Positions 22,536 to 31,920 are shown, numbered from the stretch's first letter. The stretch is DNA of 33,123 bases from an uncultured Acidobacteriia bacterium (GCA_903881085.1 CAIRSA010000451.1:1-33123), one strand, 5' to 3'. Notes: a model not told the origin generated them from the sequence alone. Made by a program: numbers and translations.

Positions 22536-25500
22536 ATGTGGATAGTCAGGCTTGCCCTTCGCCGTCCTTACACATTCGTCGTCATGTCTCTGTTGATGGG
22601 CGTTTTGGGTGTTCTCGGCATCTTGCAGATGCCGGTGGATATTTTTCCGGTCATCGATATTCCGGTTGTCTCCGCCATCTGGAGTTTCACCGGAATTTCG
22701 CCAGATGAAATTGCCAAACGCGTCGTCACCAGTTTCGAACGCAGCCTCACCACGTCCGTCAACGATATTGAGCACATTGAATCGCAATCGGTTCAGGGCA
22801 ACAGCATTGTGCGCGTGTATTTCCACCCTGAGGCGAAGGTGGAACTGGCGGTGGCGCAGATCACGGCTGCCAGCCAGAGCCTGATCCGCATTCTGCCGCC
22901 CGGCATTACGCCGCCATTCGTCATCAAGTACAACGCGGCCAGCGTGCCGATTATTCAGTTGGGCGTGAGCAGCAAGTCTCTTAGCGAACAGCAGATCTAC
23001 GATTACAGCCAGAATTTTATCCGCACACAGCTGGCAACCGTGCAAGGCGCGGCGATGCCGACGCCGTATGGCGGGCGCATCCGGCAGATCATGATCGACA
23101 TGAATCAGGAAGCGATGCTGTCGCGCGGTATCTCTTCGGCGGATTTGAGTGCGGCGATCGGTTCGCAGAATCTGATTCTTCCGGCGGGTACGGCGAAGCT
23201 CGGATTGCACGAGTACAACGTGCGGTTGAATTCAAGTCCTGAAGCGGTGGAAGCGTTCGGCGATATGCCGGTGAAGATGTCGGGTGAATCGGTGATCCGG
23301 GTTCGGGATGTTGCCAGCGTGCGCGACGGGTACAGTGTGCAGAGCAATATTGTAAGGCACGATGGCAGTCGCGGCGCGCTGATAACGGTGCTGAAGAGTG
23401 GCCCGGTTTCCACGCTGGATATCATTGCGCGTGTTAAGACGCAGCTTGTAAAAATTATGGCGGGTCTGCCGAAGGAACTGGTGGTCGATAAGCTTTTCGA
23501 TCAATCGGTTTTTGTGCGCGACGCGATCAGCAACGTGCTGCACGAAGCGCTGCTTGCGGCATTTCTTACCGCATTAATGATTCTGCTGTTCCTGGGCAGT
23601 TGGCGCAGCACTGTGATGGTTTGCATTTCGATTCCGCTTTCGATTTTGACGTCGGCGGCGTTGCTTGCATTGTGCGGGCAATCGATCAATGTGATGACGC
23701 TGGGCGGCATGGCACTTGCAGTAGGCATTCTGGTGGACGATGCAACGGTGGAGCTGGAAAATATCCACCGAAATCTGGGAATGGGCAAGCCGATCATCCC
23801 ATCGATTCTGGACGGCGCGCAGCAGATTGCGGTGCCGACCTTTGTTTCCACGCTGTCCATCTGCATCGTGTTTGTAACGGTTGTGTTTTTGACCGGCACA
23901 GCGAAGTATCTGTTTACTCCGCTGGCGCTGTCAGTGGTGTTTGCCATGATGGCGTCCTATCTGCTCTCGCGCACCTTGGTGCCGACGTTGGCGCGGTATA
24001 TGCTGCCGGCCGAATCCGAGCGCTATCGCGAGTTGGAGCAGGGGCTGGAAGCGAAGGGTGGCGGGCCGATCTGGAAAGTTCACCTCGCGTTTCATCACCA
24101 GTTTGAAAAGTTCCGCGACATCTATTCGCACTGGCTGGCATGGGCGTTGAACCACCGGCTGACAGTGGTGGCGGTGTTCCTGGTTTTTACAGCGGCTTCA
24201 GGTGTTTTGTTGCAGTTCGTTGGGCAGGATTTCTTCCCTGACGTGGATGCCGGCTTGTTGCGCCTTCATGTGCGCGCCCCGGCCGGAACGCGCATCGAAG
24301 AGACCGAGCAATGGTTTGCGAAGGTGGAAGACACGATCCGGCAGATCATTCCGCGCGAAGAAATGGACACGATTCTGGATAACATCGGCCTGCCCGGAAT
24401 CAGCATCAACCTGGCGTTCAGCGATTCGGCGACGCTTTCCTCGGCCGACGGCGAGCTGATGATCGCGCTGAAGAAAGAGCATTCCAAGCGCGCCAGCGAG
24501 TACGCCGCTATCATTCGAGAAACGCTGGCGAAGAAGTATCCGAACCTGGAAGTGTTCTTCCAGCCGGCGGACATGACCAACCAGATTTTGAACTTCGGAT
24601 TGCCCGCGCCGATCGACGTGCAGATCAGCAGCCGCGATGAGAAGAAGGCGTACGCGTTTGCCAAGCAACTGGAGACACGCATGCGCAAAGTGCCGGGTGC
24701 TGTAGACGTTCATCTGCATCAAGTGGTGAATTCGCCGGACATCAAGGTGAAGGTGGACCGCGAGCGGGCGATGGAAACGGGGCTGACGCAAAAAGACGTA
24801 GCCAACAGCATGTTGATGTCTCTGAGCGGAACGTCGCAGGTGACGCCAACCTATTGGTTGAGTCCCGTGAACGGTGTGAGCTATGCCGTTTCGATGCAGA
24901 CGCCGCAGGCGCGGGTCAGCACTATGGACGAGATTTCGCGCACGCCACTGACCGGTTCGACTCCTGGCGCGGCGACGCAGATGCTCGGAAATCTGGCCCA
25001 GTTCAGCCGCAGCTACTCGCCTGCGGTGGTGAATCACTACAACGTGCAGCCTGTATTCGACATCTATTCGAACGTGTATGATCGCGATCTTGGGGGCGTT
25101 TCCACGGACGTACATGCAATTGTGGATGAGTTTACGCCGAAGCTGCCTCCGGGGATGACGATCACGATGCGCGGTCAATCGGAGACGATGCGCAGTTCGT
25201 TCACGCGGCTGGGTTTTGGCATTCTGTTTGCGATTCTGCTGGTGTACTTGCTGATGGTGGTGAACTTCCAGTCGTGGCTGGATCCATTCATCATCCTGAT
25301 GGCGCTGCCTGGCCTGTTCACCGGGATTTTGTGGATGCTGTTTATTACCGGCACCACGTTGAGTGTGCCCTCGTTGATGGGATCGATCATGGCGATCGGC
25401 GTCGCGACGGCGAACAGTATTCTTCTGGTCACGTTTGCCAACGATCAGCGGCGCGACGGTTTTAGTGCGGTGGAAGCGGCGTTGACGGCAGGATACACGC

Positions 25501-25721
25501 GTTTGCGGCCGGTGGTGATGACTGCGTTGGCGATGTTGATCGGCATGTTGCCGATCTCTCTTGGGTTGGGTGAGGGCGGCGAGCAGAATGCGCCGCTCGG
25601 GCGCGCGGTGATTGGGGGGCTGATCATGGCGACGTTCGCGACTTTATTCTTCGTGCCGGTGATCTATAGCGTCTTGAGGCGCAAGGATCCGGTATTGGTA
25701 GACCCTCTGGAGCATGGATAA
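22536..25721 (+). CDS. RND efflux permease (HAE1/AcrB-like)
   Basis: A 1061-residue inner-membrane proton-driven pump with the usual twelve helices and two large periplasmic loops (about residues 32-335 and 560-875). The proton-relay pair D401-D402 is present in TM4 (GILVDDATVELENI), matching AcrB D407/D408. In TM10 the AcrB Lys940 position reads Ala (GVATANSIL), as in some other HAE1 subfamilies. The N-terminus (MWIVRLALRRPYTFVV) and QMPVDIFPVIDIP are typical. The substrate could be organic compounds, but specificity cannot be read. The adaptor gene follows after 8 bp. This order, permease before adaptor, is reversed from the common one, and no TolC-like outer-membrane gene is present in the window. 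Confidence 0.93.
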   Translation: MWIVRLALRRPYTFVVMSLLMGVLGVLGILQMPVDIFPVIDIPVVSAIWSFTGISPDEIAKRVVTSFERSLTTSVNDIEHIESQSVQGNSIVRVYFHPEAKVELAVAQITAASQSLIRILPPGITPPFVIKYNAASVPIIQLGVSSKSLSEQQIYDYSQNFIRTQLATVQGAAMPTPYGGRIRQIMIDMNQEAMLSRGISSADLSAAIGSQNLILPAGTAKLGLHEYNVRLNSSPEAVEAFGDMPVKMSGESVIRVRDVASVRDGYSVQSNIVRHDGSRGALITVLKSGPVSTLDIIARVKTQLVKIMAGLPKELVVDKLFDQSVFVRDAISNVLHEALLAAFLTALMILLFLGSWRSTVMVCISIPLSILTSAALLALCGQSINVMTLGGMALAVGILVDDATVELENIHRNLGMGKPIIPSILDGAQQIAVPTFVSTLSICIVFVTVVFLTGTAKYLFTPLALSVVFAMMASYLLSRTLVPTLARYMLPAESERYRELEQGLEAKGGGPIWKVHLAFHHQFEKFRDIYSHWLAWALNHRLTVVAVFLVFTAASGVLLQFVGQDFFPDVDAGLLRLHVRAPAGTRIEETEQWFAKVEDTIRQIIPREEMDTILDNIGLPGISINLAFSDSATLSSADGELMIALKKEHSKRASEYAAIIRETLAKKYPNLEVFFQPADMTNQILNFGLPAPIDVQISSRDEKKAYAFAKQLETRMRKVPGAVDVHLHQVVNSPDIKVKVDRERAMETGLTQKDVANSMLMSLSGTSQVTPTYWLSPVNGVSYAVSMQTPQARVSTMDEISRTPLTGSTPGAATQMLGNLAQFSRSYSPAVVNHYNVQPVFDIYSNVYDRDLGGVSTDVHAIVDEFTPKLPPGMTITMRGQSETMRSSFTRLGFGILFAILLVYLLMVVNFQSWLDPFIILMALPGLFTGILWMLFITGTTLSVPSLMGSIMAIGVATANSILLVTFANDQRRDGFSAVEAALTAGYTRLRPVVMTALAMLIGMLPISLGLGEGGEQNAPLGRAVIGGLIMATFATLFFVPVIYSVLRRKDPVLVDPLEHG

Positions 25722-25729
25722 GCCCTAAC

Positions 25730-26986
25730 ATGGAAAAACATAGGCAGGTTCTTTCTGAAGTCCGCACCAGCAAACGCCATTATGTGATGGCGGTGGTGTT
25801 ACTGCTGGCTCTGGCCGGGTTGTCGTGGACGGGATACAAGCCGTGGAAAGAGCGTCAGAACCGGTTGTTCGCGGCGTCGAAGATTGAGGCGGAGCGCGAG
25901 CCGGTGGTAAGCGTGACCGGGGTGACGCGTGCGCCTGCGACGACGGAATTGATACTGCCGAGTGCCATTTCAGCGGTGCTTGAGACGGCCATCTACGCTC
26001 GCGCGGAAGGCTATATCACGAAGATCTACGTTGATATCGGGGACCGCGTGAAGGAAGGGCAAACGCTGATCGATGTGGACACGCCCGACATGGACGAACA
26101 ACTGCGGCAGAACCGTCACCGGTATAACCAGTTCAAGGCTGCCAGCGGCGCGACCATGGCGGCCCTGGTGCAGGCCAAGGCGAATTTGAAATTGGCGGAA
26201 GTGGTATTGACCCGCACCAAGAAACTGGTGCAACAGGGCATTTCGGCGCAGCAGGAATTGGACGATAAACAGGCGGCCTATGACGTGGCGGCAGCTGCGG
26301 CAGCATCCGCGCAGGCGAACGTGGAATCGGCTGAAGAAGGCAAGAAGGCGGTCAATTCCGATATCGAGCGATTGCTGTTTCAAACCCAGTATAAGAAAGT
26401 GGTGGCTCCCTTCAACGGAGTGATCACACAACGCAACTGCGGCATCGGCAATCTGGTAAGCGGGACTGCCGCGGCCAATACCGGTCCCGGTCTCTACCGC
26501 ATCTCCGACCCTCGTGTGCTGCGAGTATTCGTTGCCGTTCCTCAAACTTATTCCCCATCCATTCAGGTTGGCATGGGCGCGGATTTGACGATGACGGAGT
26601 TCCCCGATCGTGTCTTCCACGGTACGGTAGTGCGCACGGCCAGCTCCATCGATCCGGCCGCCCGTACCCTACGCACGGAGGTGCGTATCGAGAATAAGGA
26701 TTGGACCATCCTGCCTGGCATGTACGGCAATGTTCATTTGAAAGTTCCCAATCCGATAACGACCTGGGTGGTTCCCGCGGATACGGCGTTGGCCCGCCCC
26801 GATGGAACCTTCGTTGCGGTTGTCGGCGCCGATCGTAAAATACGCTTACAGAAGCTGACCGTGAGCCGCGATCTGGGCCGCGAACTGGAGGTCTCTCAAG
26901 GATTGCGCGGCGATGAGAAGCTGGTGGTCAATCCTAGCGACGAGATTCGCGAGGGAGTAGAAGTCAGGTTGGGTGAGAGCAAGTAG
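25730..26986 (+). CDS. RND periplasmic adaptor (membrane-fusion protein)
   Basis: A 418-residue adaptor linking the permease to an outer-membrane channel. It has one N-terminal membrane anchor (about 18-36), a lipoyl-like half (ARAEGYITKIYVDIGDRVKEG, about 90-110), a coiled-coil hairpin rich in Ala and Lys (about 120-215), the second lipoyl half (KVVAPFNGVITQRN, about 223-236), and beta-barrel and membrane-proximal domains. The lipoyl halves and the long Ala-rich hairpin make the family clear. It is in an operon with the RND permease, 8 bp apart. Its last 91 bp overlap the antisense M23 peptidase gene. No ribosome site is obvious at ATG 25730, and coupling to the permease is likely. Confidence 0.92.
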   Translation: MEKHRQVLSEVRTSKRHYVMAVVLLLALAGLSWTGYKPWKERQNRLFAASKIEAEREPVVSVTGVTRAPATTELILPSAISAVLETAIYARAEGYITKIYVDIGDRVKEGQTLIDVDTPDMDEQLRQNRHRYNQFKAASGATMAALVQAKANLKLAEVVLTRTKKLVQQGISAQQELDDKQAAYDVAAAAAASAQANVESAEEGKKAVNSDIERLLFQTQYKKVVAPFNGVITQRNCGIGNLVSGTAAANTGPGLYRISDPRVLRVFVAVPQTYSPSIQVGMGADLTMTEFPDRVFHGTVVRTASSIDPAARTLRTEVRIENKDWTILPGMYGNVHLKVPNPITTWVVPADTALARPDGTFVAVVGADRKIRLQKLTVSRDLGRELEVSQGLRGDEKLVVNPSDEIREGVEVRLGESK

Positions 26987-28503
26987 ACCGCATCCACACT
27001 GAATTCTATTTCACCAACTCCCTTTGACGCCTGCACGGAGACGCGCCAGATGCCGGTTTCGGGAGCCGGTACATGGAACGATTCCGGATTGACCCCTGAT
27101 CCTGAATAGCCGTTGGTGATGCCGTACCAACCATAGTGTTTTCCGCTGGGGCTCATTAAATGCAGATCAAGATCGGCTTCGGGGGCCTTCCAGCTCAGTT
27201 TCACGTCAAGAGTAGCCACGCCTCTTTTGACTTCCACCAGATCTGTCCACCATTGCGCCGGAGCCACTTTCGCGGTCCATTGTTTTGAAGAGGGCTGTTG
27301 CCCGGCGAGCGAGGGGGCTGACTTGCTGCAATCGCACTGCGGCGAGGTGTTGGCCGAGACGATGGAGCCGCGCACCGGCCGTCCCTTCATATCTTCAAAC
27401 TGAAACGGGATGCTTGGCGAATAGATGGGAAATGCCTTGGTGACCTGCACGTGGACGTGTGTTCCGAACGAATAGCCGCTGGTGCCCGCTATGGCCAAAG
27501 CCTGGCCCTGTTCCACCCTCTGGCCGGTTTTGACGCGGAACGTGCCCGATTGCAGGTGCGCATAGTGGCTGAATTCGCCATTGTCGTGCTGAATGGTGAT
27601 GTAGTTGCCGAAGGTGCGCGTTTGCAGGTTCTGGCGCATGCCTAGGTCGAAGGTGTGGACGATGCCGCCGCTCATGGCGACCACACAGCGGTCTGTGTAG
27701 GGAGCGATGTCGAAGGCCTGCGAGGTCCGGTTGAAGTGCGAGAATCCACCGTAGGGGCCCTGGCTGAGTTGCCATGGCTTGCCGGCGGCAAAGGGTAGCT
27801 TGTAGCCGGTTTGGGTTGCGATCAGCAAGCGCGCAGGCTGGGCCAGTGCGCCGGTGGAGTCGCGCACCATCACCATGTATTCTCCAGGCGGTAGCTGCTT
27901 ATGCGGCATTACGATACGGTCATTGCGGATACCTGCCGGGTGCGCCGAAGAGAGGTATTTCCAGCCGCCTGATTCCGTGTATTGGGCTACGTACACCGAT
28001 GTTTCTCCGTCGAAACCGCCGCCATCGAGCGTGAGTTCCATGGTGTCATTCCCGAGCGGCAGATGCGAGACTTTCGATACATGCAGTCGTCCAGCGTTCG
28101 GATCGGCAGCGATGTTGAACTCCCTTTCGATGATTACCGCCTGGTTAACCGAGACGCGTACCTTCCAGCGGCCGGGCATGGATGCGGCGTCAAATCCGGC
28201 GATGGGCATCTGGGTGAGAAAACAGAGCCGGGGGGCCGAAGGGAGTTCGGGGTAGGGAATCGAAAGCGCGGCTTTCCCCTGCGGATCTAGCCATTCCACG
28301 GTGAGTCGATCCGTGGCGCGGGTTTGTTCGGCGACAAACCAGAAGAAGGCCTGATGGTCGCTGGGCTGGAATACGGTGGCAGGCGGACCTGCTTTGCAGG
28401 TTTGTTCGTCGGCGGTTTGGCTGACGGCACTCTGACGGATTGCAGCTGCCTGGCTGGCGGAGGCTGCAACAATCAGGCAAAAGTATAGACGATACCAGGA
28501 CAT
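26896..28503 (-). CDS. Secreted M23-family metallopeptidase with C-terminal PPC-like domain
   Basis: A 535-residue exported protein (signal peptide about 1-21) with two Ig-like segments, then an M23/LytM peptidase domain. Zinc ligands are H256 and D265 (H-x8-D variant, SHFNRTSQAFD) and H351 in THVHVQV; H349 and the FSHYAHL histidines fit the other catalytic places. Such enzymes cut peptidoglycan cross-bridges or peptides. A C-terminal domain (about 430-510, LSWKAPEADLDLHLMSPSG then GIWRVSVQASKG) resembles bacterial pre-peptidase (PPC) domains. The last 30 residues are encoded antisense to the RND adaptor gene, a likely stop-loss extension. Start at ATG 28503 has AAGGGA directly before it. It is divergent from the tannase-family gene. 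Confidence 0.85.
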   Translation of the reverse strand: MSWYRLYFCLIVAASASQAAAIRQSAVSQTADEQTCKAGPPATVFQPSDHQAFFWFVAEQTRATDRLTVEWLDPQGKAALSIPYPELPSAPRLCFLTQMPIAGFDAASMPGRWKVRVSVNQAVIIEREFNIAADPNAGRLHVSKVSHLPLGNDTMELTLDGGGFDGETSVYVAQYTESGGWKYLSSAHPAGIRNDRIVMPHKQLPPGEYMVMVRDSTGALAQPARLLIATQTGYKLPFAAGKPWQLSQGPYGGFSHFNRTSQAFDIAPYTDRCVVAMSGGIVHTFDLGMRQNLQTRTFGNYITIQHDNGEFSHYAHLQSGTFRVKTGQRVEQGQALAIAGTSGYSFGTHVHVQVTKAFPIYSPSIPFQFEDMKGRPVRGSIVSANTSPQCDCSKSAPSLAGQQPSSKQWTAKVAPAQWWTDLVEVKRGVATLDVKLSWKAPEADLDLHLMSPSGKHYGWYGITNGYSGSGVNPESFHVPAPETGIWRVSVQASKGVGEIEFSVDAVYLLSPNLTSTPSRISSLGLTTSFSSPRNP

Positions 28504-28575
28504 TCCCTTATTTCTTTATCGGCGGAGGTTGCTGCTCGCGATAGGGTGCGTGGTAGACTGGCAAGCGTAAAGATT

Positions 28576-30123
28576 ATGAGATTCCTTCTTCTAGCATCGT
28601 TCAGTGCGGCATTGGTCTGCGCACAAGCGCCCGGCGTAGTGAAATTCAGCGGCTTGCCGGCGCCGCAGAAGACGGGCAAACCCGCCAAGCCGTGCAGCGA
28701 ACTGCGTAGCCTGACTAACTACGAGATTTCGGTGGTGCGGGCGAGCATAGTGGGCGCAACGGAGGCCGTGCCGGAGCATTGCCGGGTGAGCCTGTTTATT
28801 CAGCCGGAACTGAATATTGAAGTCAACTTGCCCACTGCCTGGAATGGGCGGCTCTATATGTTTGGCAATGGCGGTTGGGCCGGCGAGTCCTTCGAATCGG
28901 CGGGCCGGGTAGCGACGCGCGGCCGGGGCTTGAAAGCCGGTTTCGTTACGGCGGCTACCGATACCGGGCATTCAGCGGCGGTGGATGCGGGGGCGAGCTT
29001 TGCGCTGAATCGTCAGAAGCTGCTCGATTTTGGATTCCGCTCGCTGCATCTAACAGCGGAGACGGCGAAGATGCTGGCGAAAGTTTACTATGGCGCGGGG
29101 CCGGCGAAATCGTATTACGAAGGCTGCTCGCAGGGTGGGCGCCAGGGCTTGACGCTGGCGCAGCGGTTCCCCAACGACTTCGATGGCATCGTGGCCGGCG
29201 CTCCGGCGCTTTTCCAGACCGGCACGCACATGGCGCGGGCGTATTGGATGAAGGGGCAGAATGAAAATCCTTTTCCGGCGGCAAAGGCGGGGCTGCTGGC
29301 GAAACTGGTTTACGATTACTGCGATGCGAAGGACGGCTTGAAGGACGGGTTGATTGATGATCCGCGGCGTTGCGATTTTAAGCCGTCGGTGAATCTGCCG
29401 AAATGCGCCGCCGGGGCGGACAAGGCGGACTGCTTTACGGCCGATCAGATCCGGTCCGCGGAACTGATTTATGGCGATGTGATGAGCCAGGGGAAGCGGT
29501 TCTTTCCAGGTTGGCCCTTGGGCGCGGAGGGCGGCTGGGTTGGGCAGGAGGTGCCGAACGCCAGCGGTTCCAGCGCGTGGTCGTTCTACGGGTCGCAGTT
29601 TCTGCACTTCATCGCGCCGATGGCGAAAGGCGGCCACTACGATGCGGATCCGGCGACAGCCTTCAAGCAGTTCGATATCGATAAGGATCCGCAGCGGCTG
29701 GAGGACCTGCACAACATCATGGACGCCAACGATTCCGATCTTTCGGCGTTCAAACGGCATGGCGGAAAGCTGCTGCTGTATTACGGCTGGGCCGATCCGC
29801 AGTTGAACGCCCGCATGGGAGTGGAATATTACGAGCAGGTGCAACAAACGATGGGTGCTTCGACGGACGAGTTTGCGCGGCTGTTCATGGTTCCGGGCAT
29901 GTACCATTGCAGCGGGGGCGTGGGGACAAATCAGTTCGACATGGCGGTTCCGCTGGTGAAATGGGTGGAGGCGGGGGCCGCGCCGGTGCGGATTGAGTCG
30001 GGGCGGGTTGAGCAGGGGAAGGTCGTACGCACCAGGCCTCTGTGCTCGTATCCGCAAGTATCCAGGTACAAAGGCAGCGGAAGCATTGACGAGGCGGCGA
30101 ATTTCAGTTGTGTGAATCCTTGA
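28576..30123 (+). CDS. Tannase/feruloyl esterase family hydrolase
   Basis: A 515-residue secreted alpha/beta-hydrolase (signal peptide MRFLLLASFSAALVCA). It carries the CS-D-HC arrangement of the tannase family: C184-S185 in YEGCSQGGRQG, D407 in YYGWADP, and H444-C445 in GMYHCSGG, where the cysteine pair forms a disulfide beside the catalytic triad. A calcium-loop-like DYCDAKDGLKDGLIDD segment (248-262) is also typical. It should cleave ester bonds of plant phenolics or related aromatic esters. Exact substrate is unknown. The frame opens at 28546, but ATG 28576 gives the clean signal peptide. Its last 20 bp overlap the antisense kinase gene. Confidence 0.9.
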   Translation: MRFLLLASFSAALVCAQAPGVVKFSGLPAPQKTGKPAKPCSELRSLTNYEISVVRASIVGATEAVPEHCRVSLFIQPELNIEVNLPTAWNGRLYMFGNGGWAGESFESAGRVATRGRGLKAGFVTAATDTGHSAAVDAGASFALNRQKLLDFGFRSLHLTAETAKMLAKVYYGAGPAKSYYEGCSQGGRQGLTLAQRFPNDFDGIVAGAPALFQTGTHMARAYWMKGQNENPFPAAKAGLLAKLVYDYCDAKDGLKDGLIDDPRRCDFKPSVNLPKCAAGADKADCFTADQIRSAELIYGDVMSQGKRFFPGWPLGAEGGWVGQEVPNASGSSAWSFYGSQFLHFIAPMAKGGHYDADPATAFKQFDIDKDPQRLEDLHNIMDANDSDLSAFKRHGGKLLLYYGWADPQLNARMGVEYYEQVQQTMGASTDEFARLFMVPGMYHCSGGVGTNQFDMAVPLVKWVEAGAAPVRIESGRVEQGKVVRTRPLCSYPQVSRYKGSGSIDEAANFSCVNP

Positions 30124-31105
30124 GTGGATCTTCCTGGCGGTTGCGAATCGTGCCTTCCCGCGCCTGAACTGGCAGCCCATCCAGGTGGCGTTGAATGTCC
30201 GCGGCGAGCAGTTCCACTGAGAGATAGCGGTGGGCCGTTTCCTTGCGCATGGACATGAGCACGATGTTATCCAGGTCTGCGGGCAGGTTCGGGGCGTAAG
30301 TGCTGGGACGCAAAGGCTGGTGCGGCTTCACGCCTGCCAAAAGCTCGTAAAAGATGGCGCCCAGCGAGTAAACGTCCATGGCCGTGCTTGGATATCCGCC
30401 GCTGGACTGCGGGTTGAGCACCTTGGCGAGGCCGAAGTCGAGCAGTTTCGGTGTGCCGTGCGCTGTGACCAGTATGTTGTTGGGCTTAAGGTCGCGGTGG
30501 TCCACGAGGTTGCGATGAGCGTAGGCGACCGCTTCGCAGACTTTGAGGAAGAGCTGGCAGCGCTGCTCCACATTCAGGTTTTCAGCGGCCGCGTACTTGA
30601 CGATGGGCATTCCCTTGACGTATTCCATCACAAAATAAGGCACCCCGGTGGAGGTTGTGCCGCCATCCAGCAGGCGGGCGACGTAGGGGTGGTCGAGCTT
30701 TGCCAGAATCTGCCGTTCGTGGCGGAACGATTCGATTACTGAATGAGTGTTCAAGCCCGGTTTCACTACCTTGATGGCGACCAGTTCCTGGTACTGGTCA
30801 TCGGCGCGGGCGGCCAGATAAACCTCACCCATTCCCCTTGCGCCCAATTCCCTTACAACGATGTAGGGACCGATGCGATTTCCGGTCAGCGATTCTGAGC
30901 GAAGCAGCGATTGCGCCACCTCTAGAATGCCCAGGCTGAGCGTGTCGGCCTGGACGCTATCGAATTCGAGCAGGGACTCCACTTCGCTGCGCAGGTCGTC
31001 GTCGGCGCCGCATTCTCTTTCCAGGAATGGCTTCTGTTCGTGGCTGGGCAATTCGACGCATGCGGCGAAGAGATCTTGAATACGGCTCCAGCGTTCCGGC
31101 TGCAT
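30104..31105 (-). CDS. Degenerate Hanks-type Ser/Thr protein kinase
   Basis: A 333-residue remnant of the acidobacterial Pkn-type kinases. Conserved: a Gly-rich loop (GARGMGEVYLA, 88-98), K112 (VAIKVVK), E130, H203-R204-D205 (HRDLKPNN) and D223-F224-G225. Lost: the activation segment and APE motif. DFG is followed after 18 residues by TAMDVYSLG, where about 25 more residues would be expected. A second gap lies after ELLAGVKPHQPL. The protein stops soon after the LDGLPV segment, before the usual membrane helix and extracytoplasmic sensor repeats. The N-terminal region (1-75, MQPERWSRIQDLFAACVEL) is typical. Start: ATG 31105 fits the family N-terminus; an ATG at 31171 would add 22 residues. It may be inactive or altered in regulation. 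Confidence 0.8.
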   Translation of the reverse strand: MQPERWSRIQDLFAACVELPSHEQKPFLERECGADDDLRSEVESLLEFDSVQADTLSLGILEVAQSLLRSESLTGNRIGPYIVVRELGARGMGEVYLAARADDQYQELVAIKVVKPGLNTHSVIESFRHERQILAKLDHPYVARLLDGGTTSTGVPYFVMEYVKGMPIVKYAAAENLNVEQRCQLFLKVCEAVAYAHRNLVDHRDLKPNNILVTAHGTPKLLDFGLAKVLNPQSSGGYPSTAMDVYSLGAIFYELLAGVKPHQPLRPSTYAPNLPADLDNIVLMSMRKETAHRYLSVELLAADIQRHLDGLPVQAREGTIRNRQEDPLKDSHN

Positions 31106-31190
31106 GCAGACGAGTTGCTCCCTACTCTCTATATGCGGAAAACCAGGTACGAAATGGTTGCGGGAATCCAAAAACAGTTTGAGATTGTTC

Positions 31191-31196
31191 TACAAT
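31191..31196 (+). promoter_or_regulatory. TACAAT -10-like box next to start codon
   Basis: TACAAT lies 8 nt before ATG 31205. No ribosome site is visible, so transcript start and start codon may nearly coincide. It lies in the 99-bp divergent spacer to the kinase gene. Confidence 0.4.
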
Positions 31197-31204
31197 GCTT
31201 CTGT

Positions 31205-31870
31205 ATGATGCTTTTCAGACTGTCAATTCTGCTTATGGTGCCGATGGTGGCATCGGCGCAGCCCGTCCCGCTCAGTTCCCTACAGGGAATGAACGTGAAC
31301 AAAGTAAAGGCCGAACCCGTGATGTACAAGGGCAAACAGGCGCTTCGGGTGACGGATTCCGTGGCCGATGCGCAGGCGGCGAATGAGGACCGCCTGGTGG
31401 TGCTTACGGCTACGGATTTCAAAGACGGTGTGATCGAAGTAGAGTTGGCGGGTGAACCAGGTGTTGGAAACGTGGCTGGCGCGCGTGGATTCACCGGGAT
31501 TGCCTTCCACGTTGCGGCCGATCTGTCAAAATTCGAATGCTTTTATCTGCGGCCGACCAATGGCCGGGCCGACGATCAGGTGCGGCGGAATCATTCGCTG
31601 CAATATATTTCCTTTCCCGGCTTTCCGTGGCAGAAATTGCGCAAGGAATTTCCGGAAATGTACGAAAGCTATGCCGATCTTGTGCCAGGCGAGTGGACCA
31701 AGGTGCGGATTGAGGTTTCTGGCGTCAAGGCGAAGCTCTTTGTGAATGGCGTCTCGCAGTCATCATTGCTGGTTAACGACTTGAAGCACGGCGAGGCCCG
31801 GGGCGCGATCGGATTGTGGATTGGCCCAGGTACGATGGCGCATTTCGCGAATTTGAAGATTACTAAGTAA
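31205..31870 (+). CDS. Secreted DUF1080-like (lectin-fold) protein
   Basis: A 221-residue exported protein (signal peptide MMLFRLSILLMVPMVASA). The strands and motifs (TDFKDGVIEVELAG, FTGIAFHVA, FYLRPTNGR, GEWTKVRIEVSG, AKLFVNGV, GAIGLWIGPGTMAHFANLKI) follow the concanavalin-A-like fold of DUF1080/3-keto-disaccharide hydrolase or LamG-type domains. No catalytic residue is identified. Start at ATG 31205 (or 31208) rather than the longer frame, because the signal peptide starts there. It faces away from the kinase gene and precedes the DUF6526 gene by 50 bp. Confidence 0.78.
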   Translation: MMLFRLSILLMVPMVASAQPVPLSSLQGMNVNKVKAEPVMYKGKQALRVTDSVADAQAANEDRLVVLTATDFKDGVIEVELAGEPGVGNVAGARGFTGIAFHVAADLSKFECFYLRPTNGRADDQVRRNHSLQYISFPGFPWQKLRKEFPEMYESYADLVPGEWTKVRIEVSGVKAKLFVNGVSQSSLLVNDLKHGEARGAIGLWIGPGTMAHFANLKITK

Positions 31871-31920
31871 CGGCCTGCAAACGCTACAATCGAAGAGCGG
31901 TATTCCGCACAGGAGCGATT

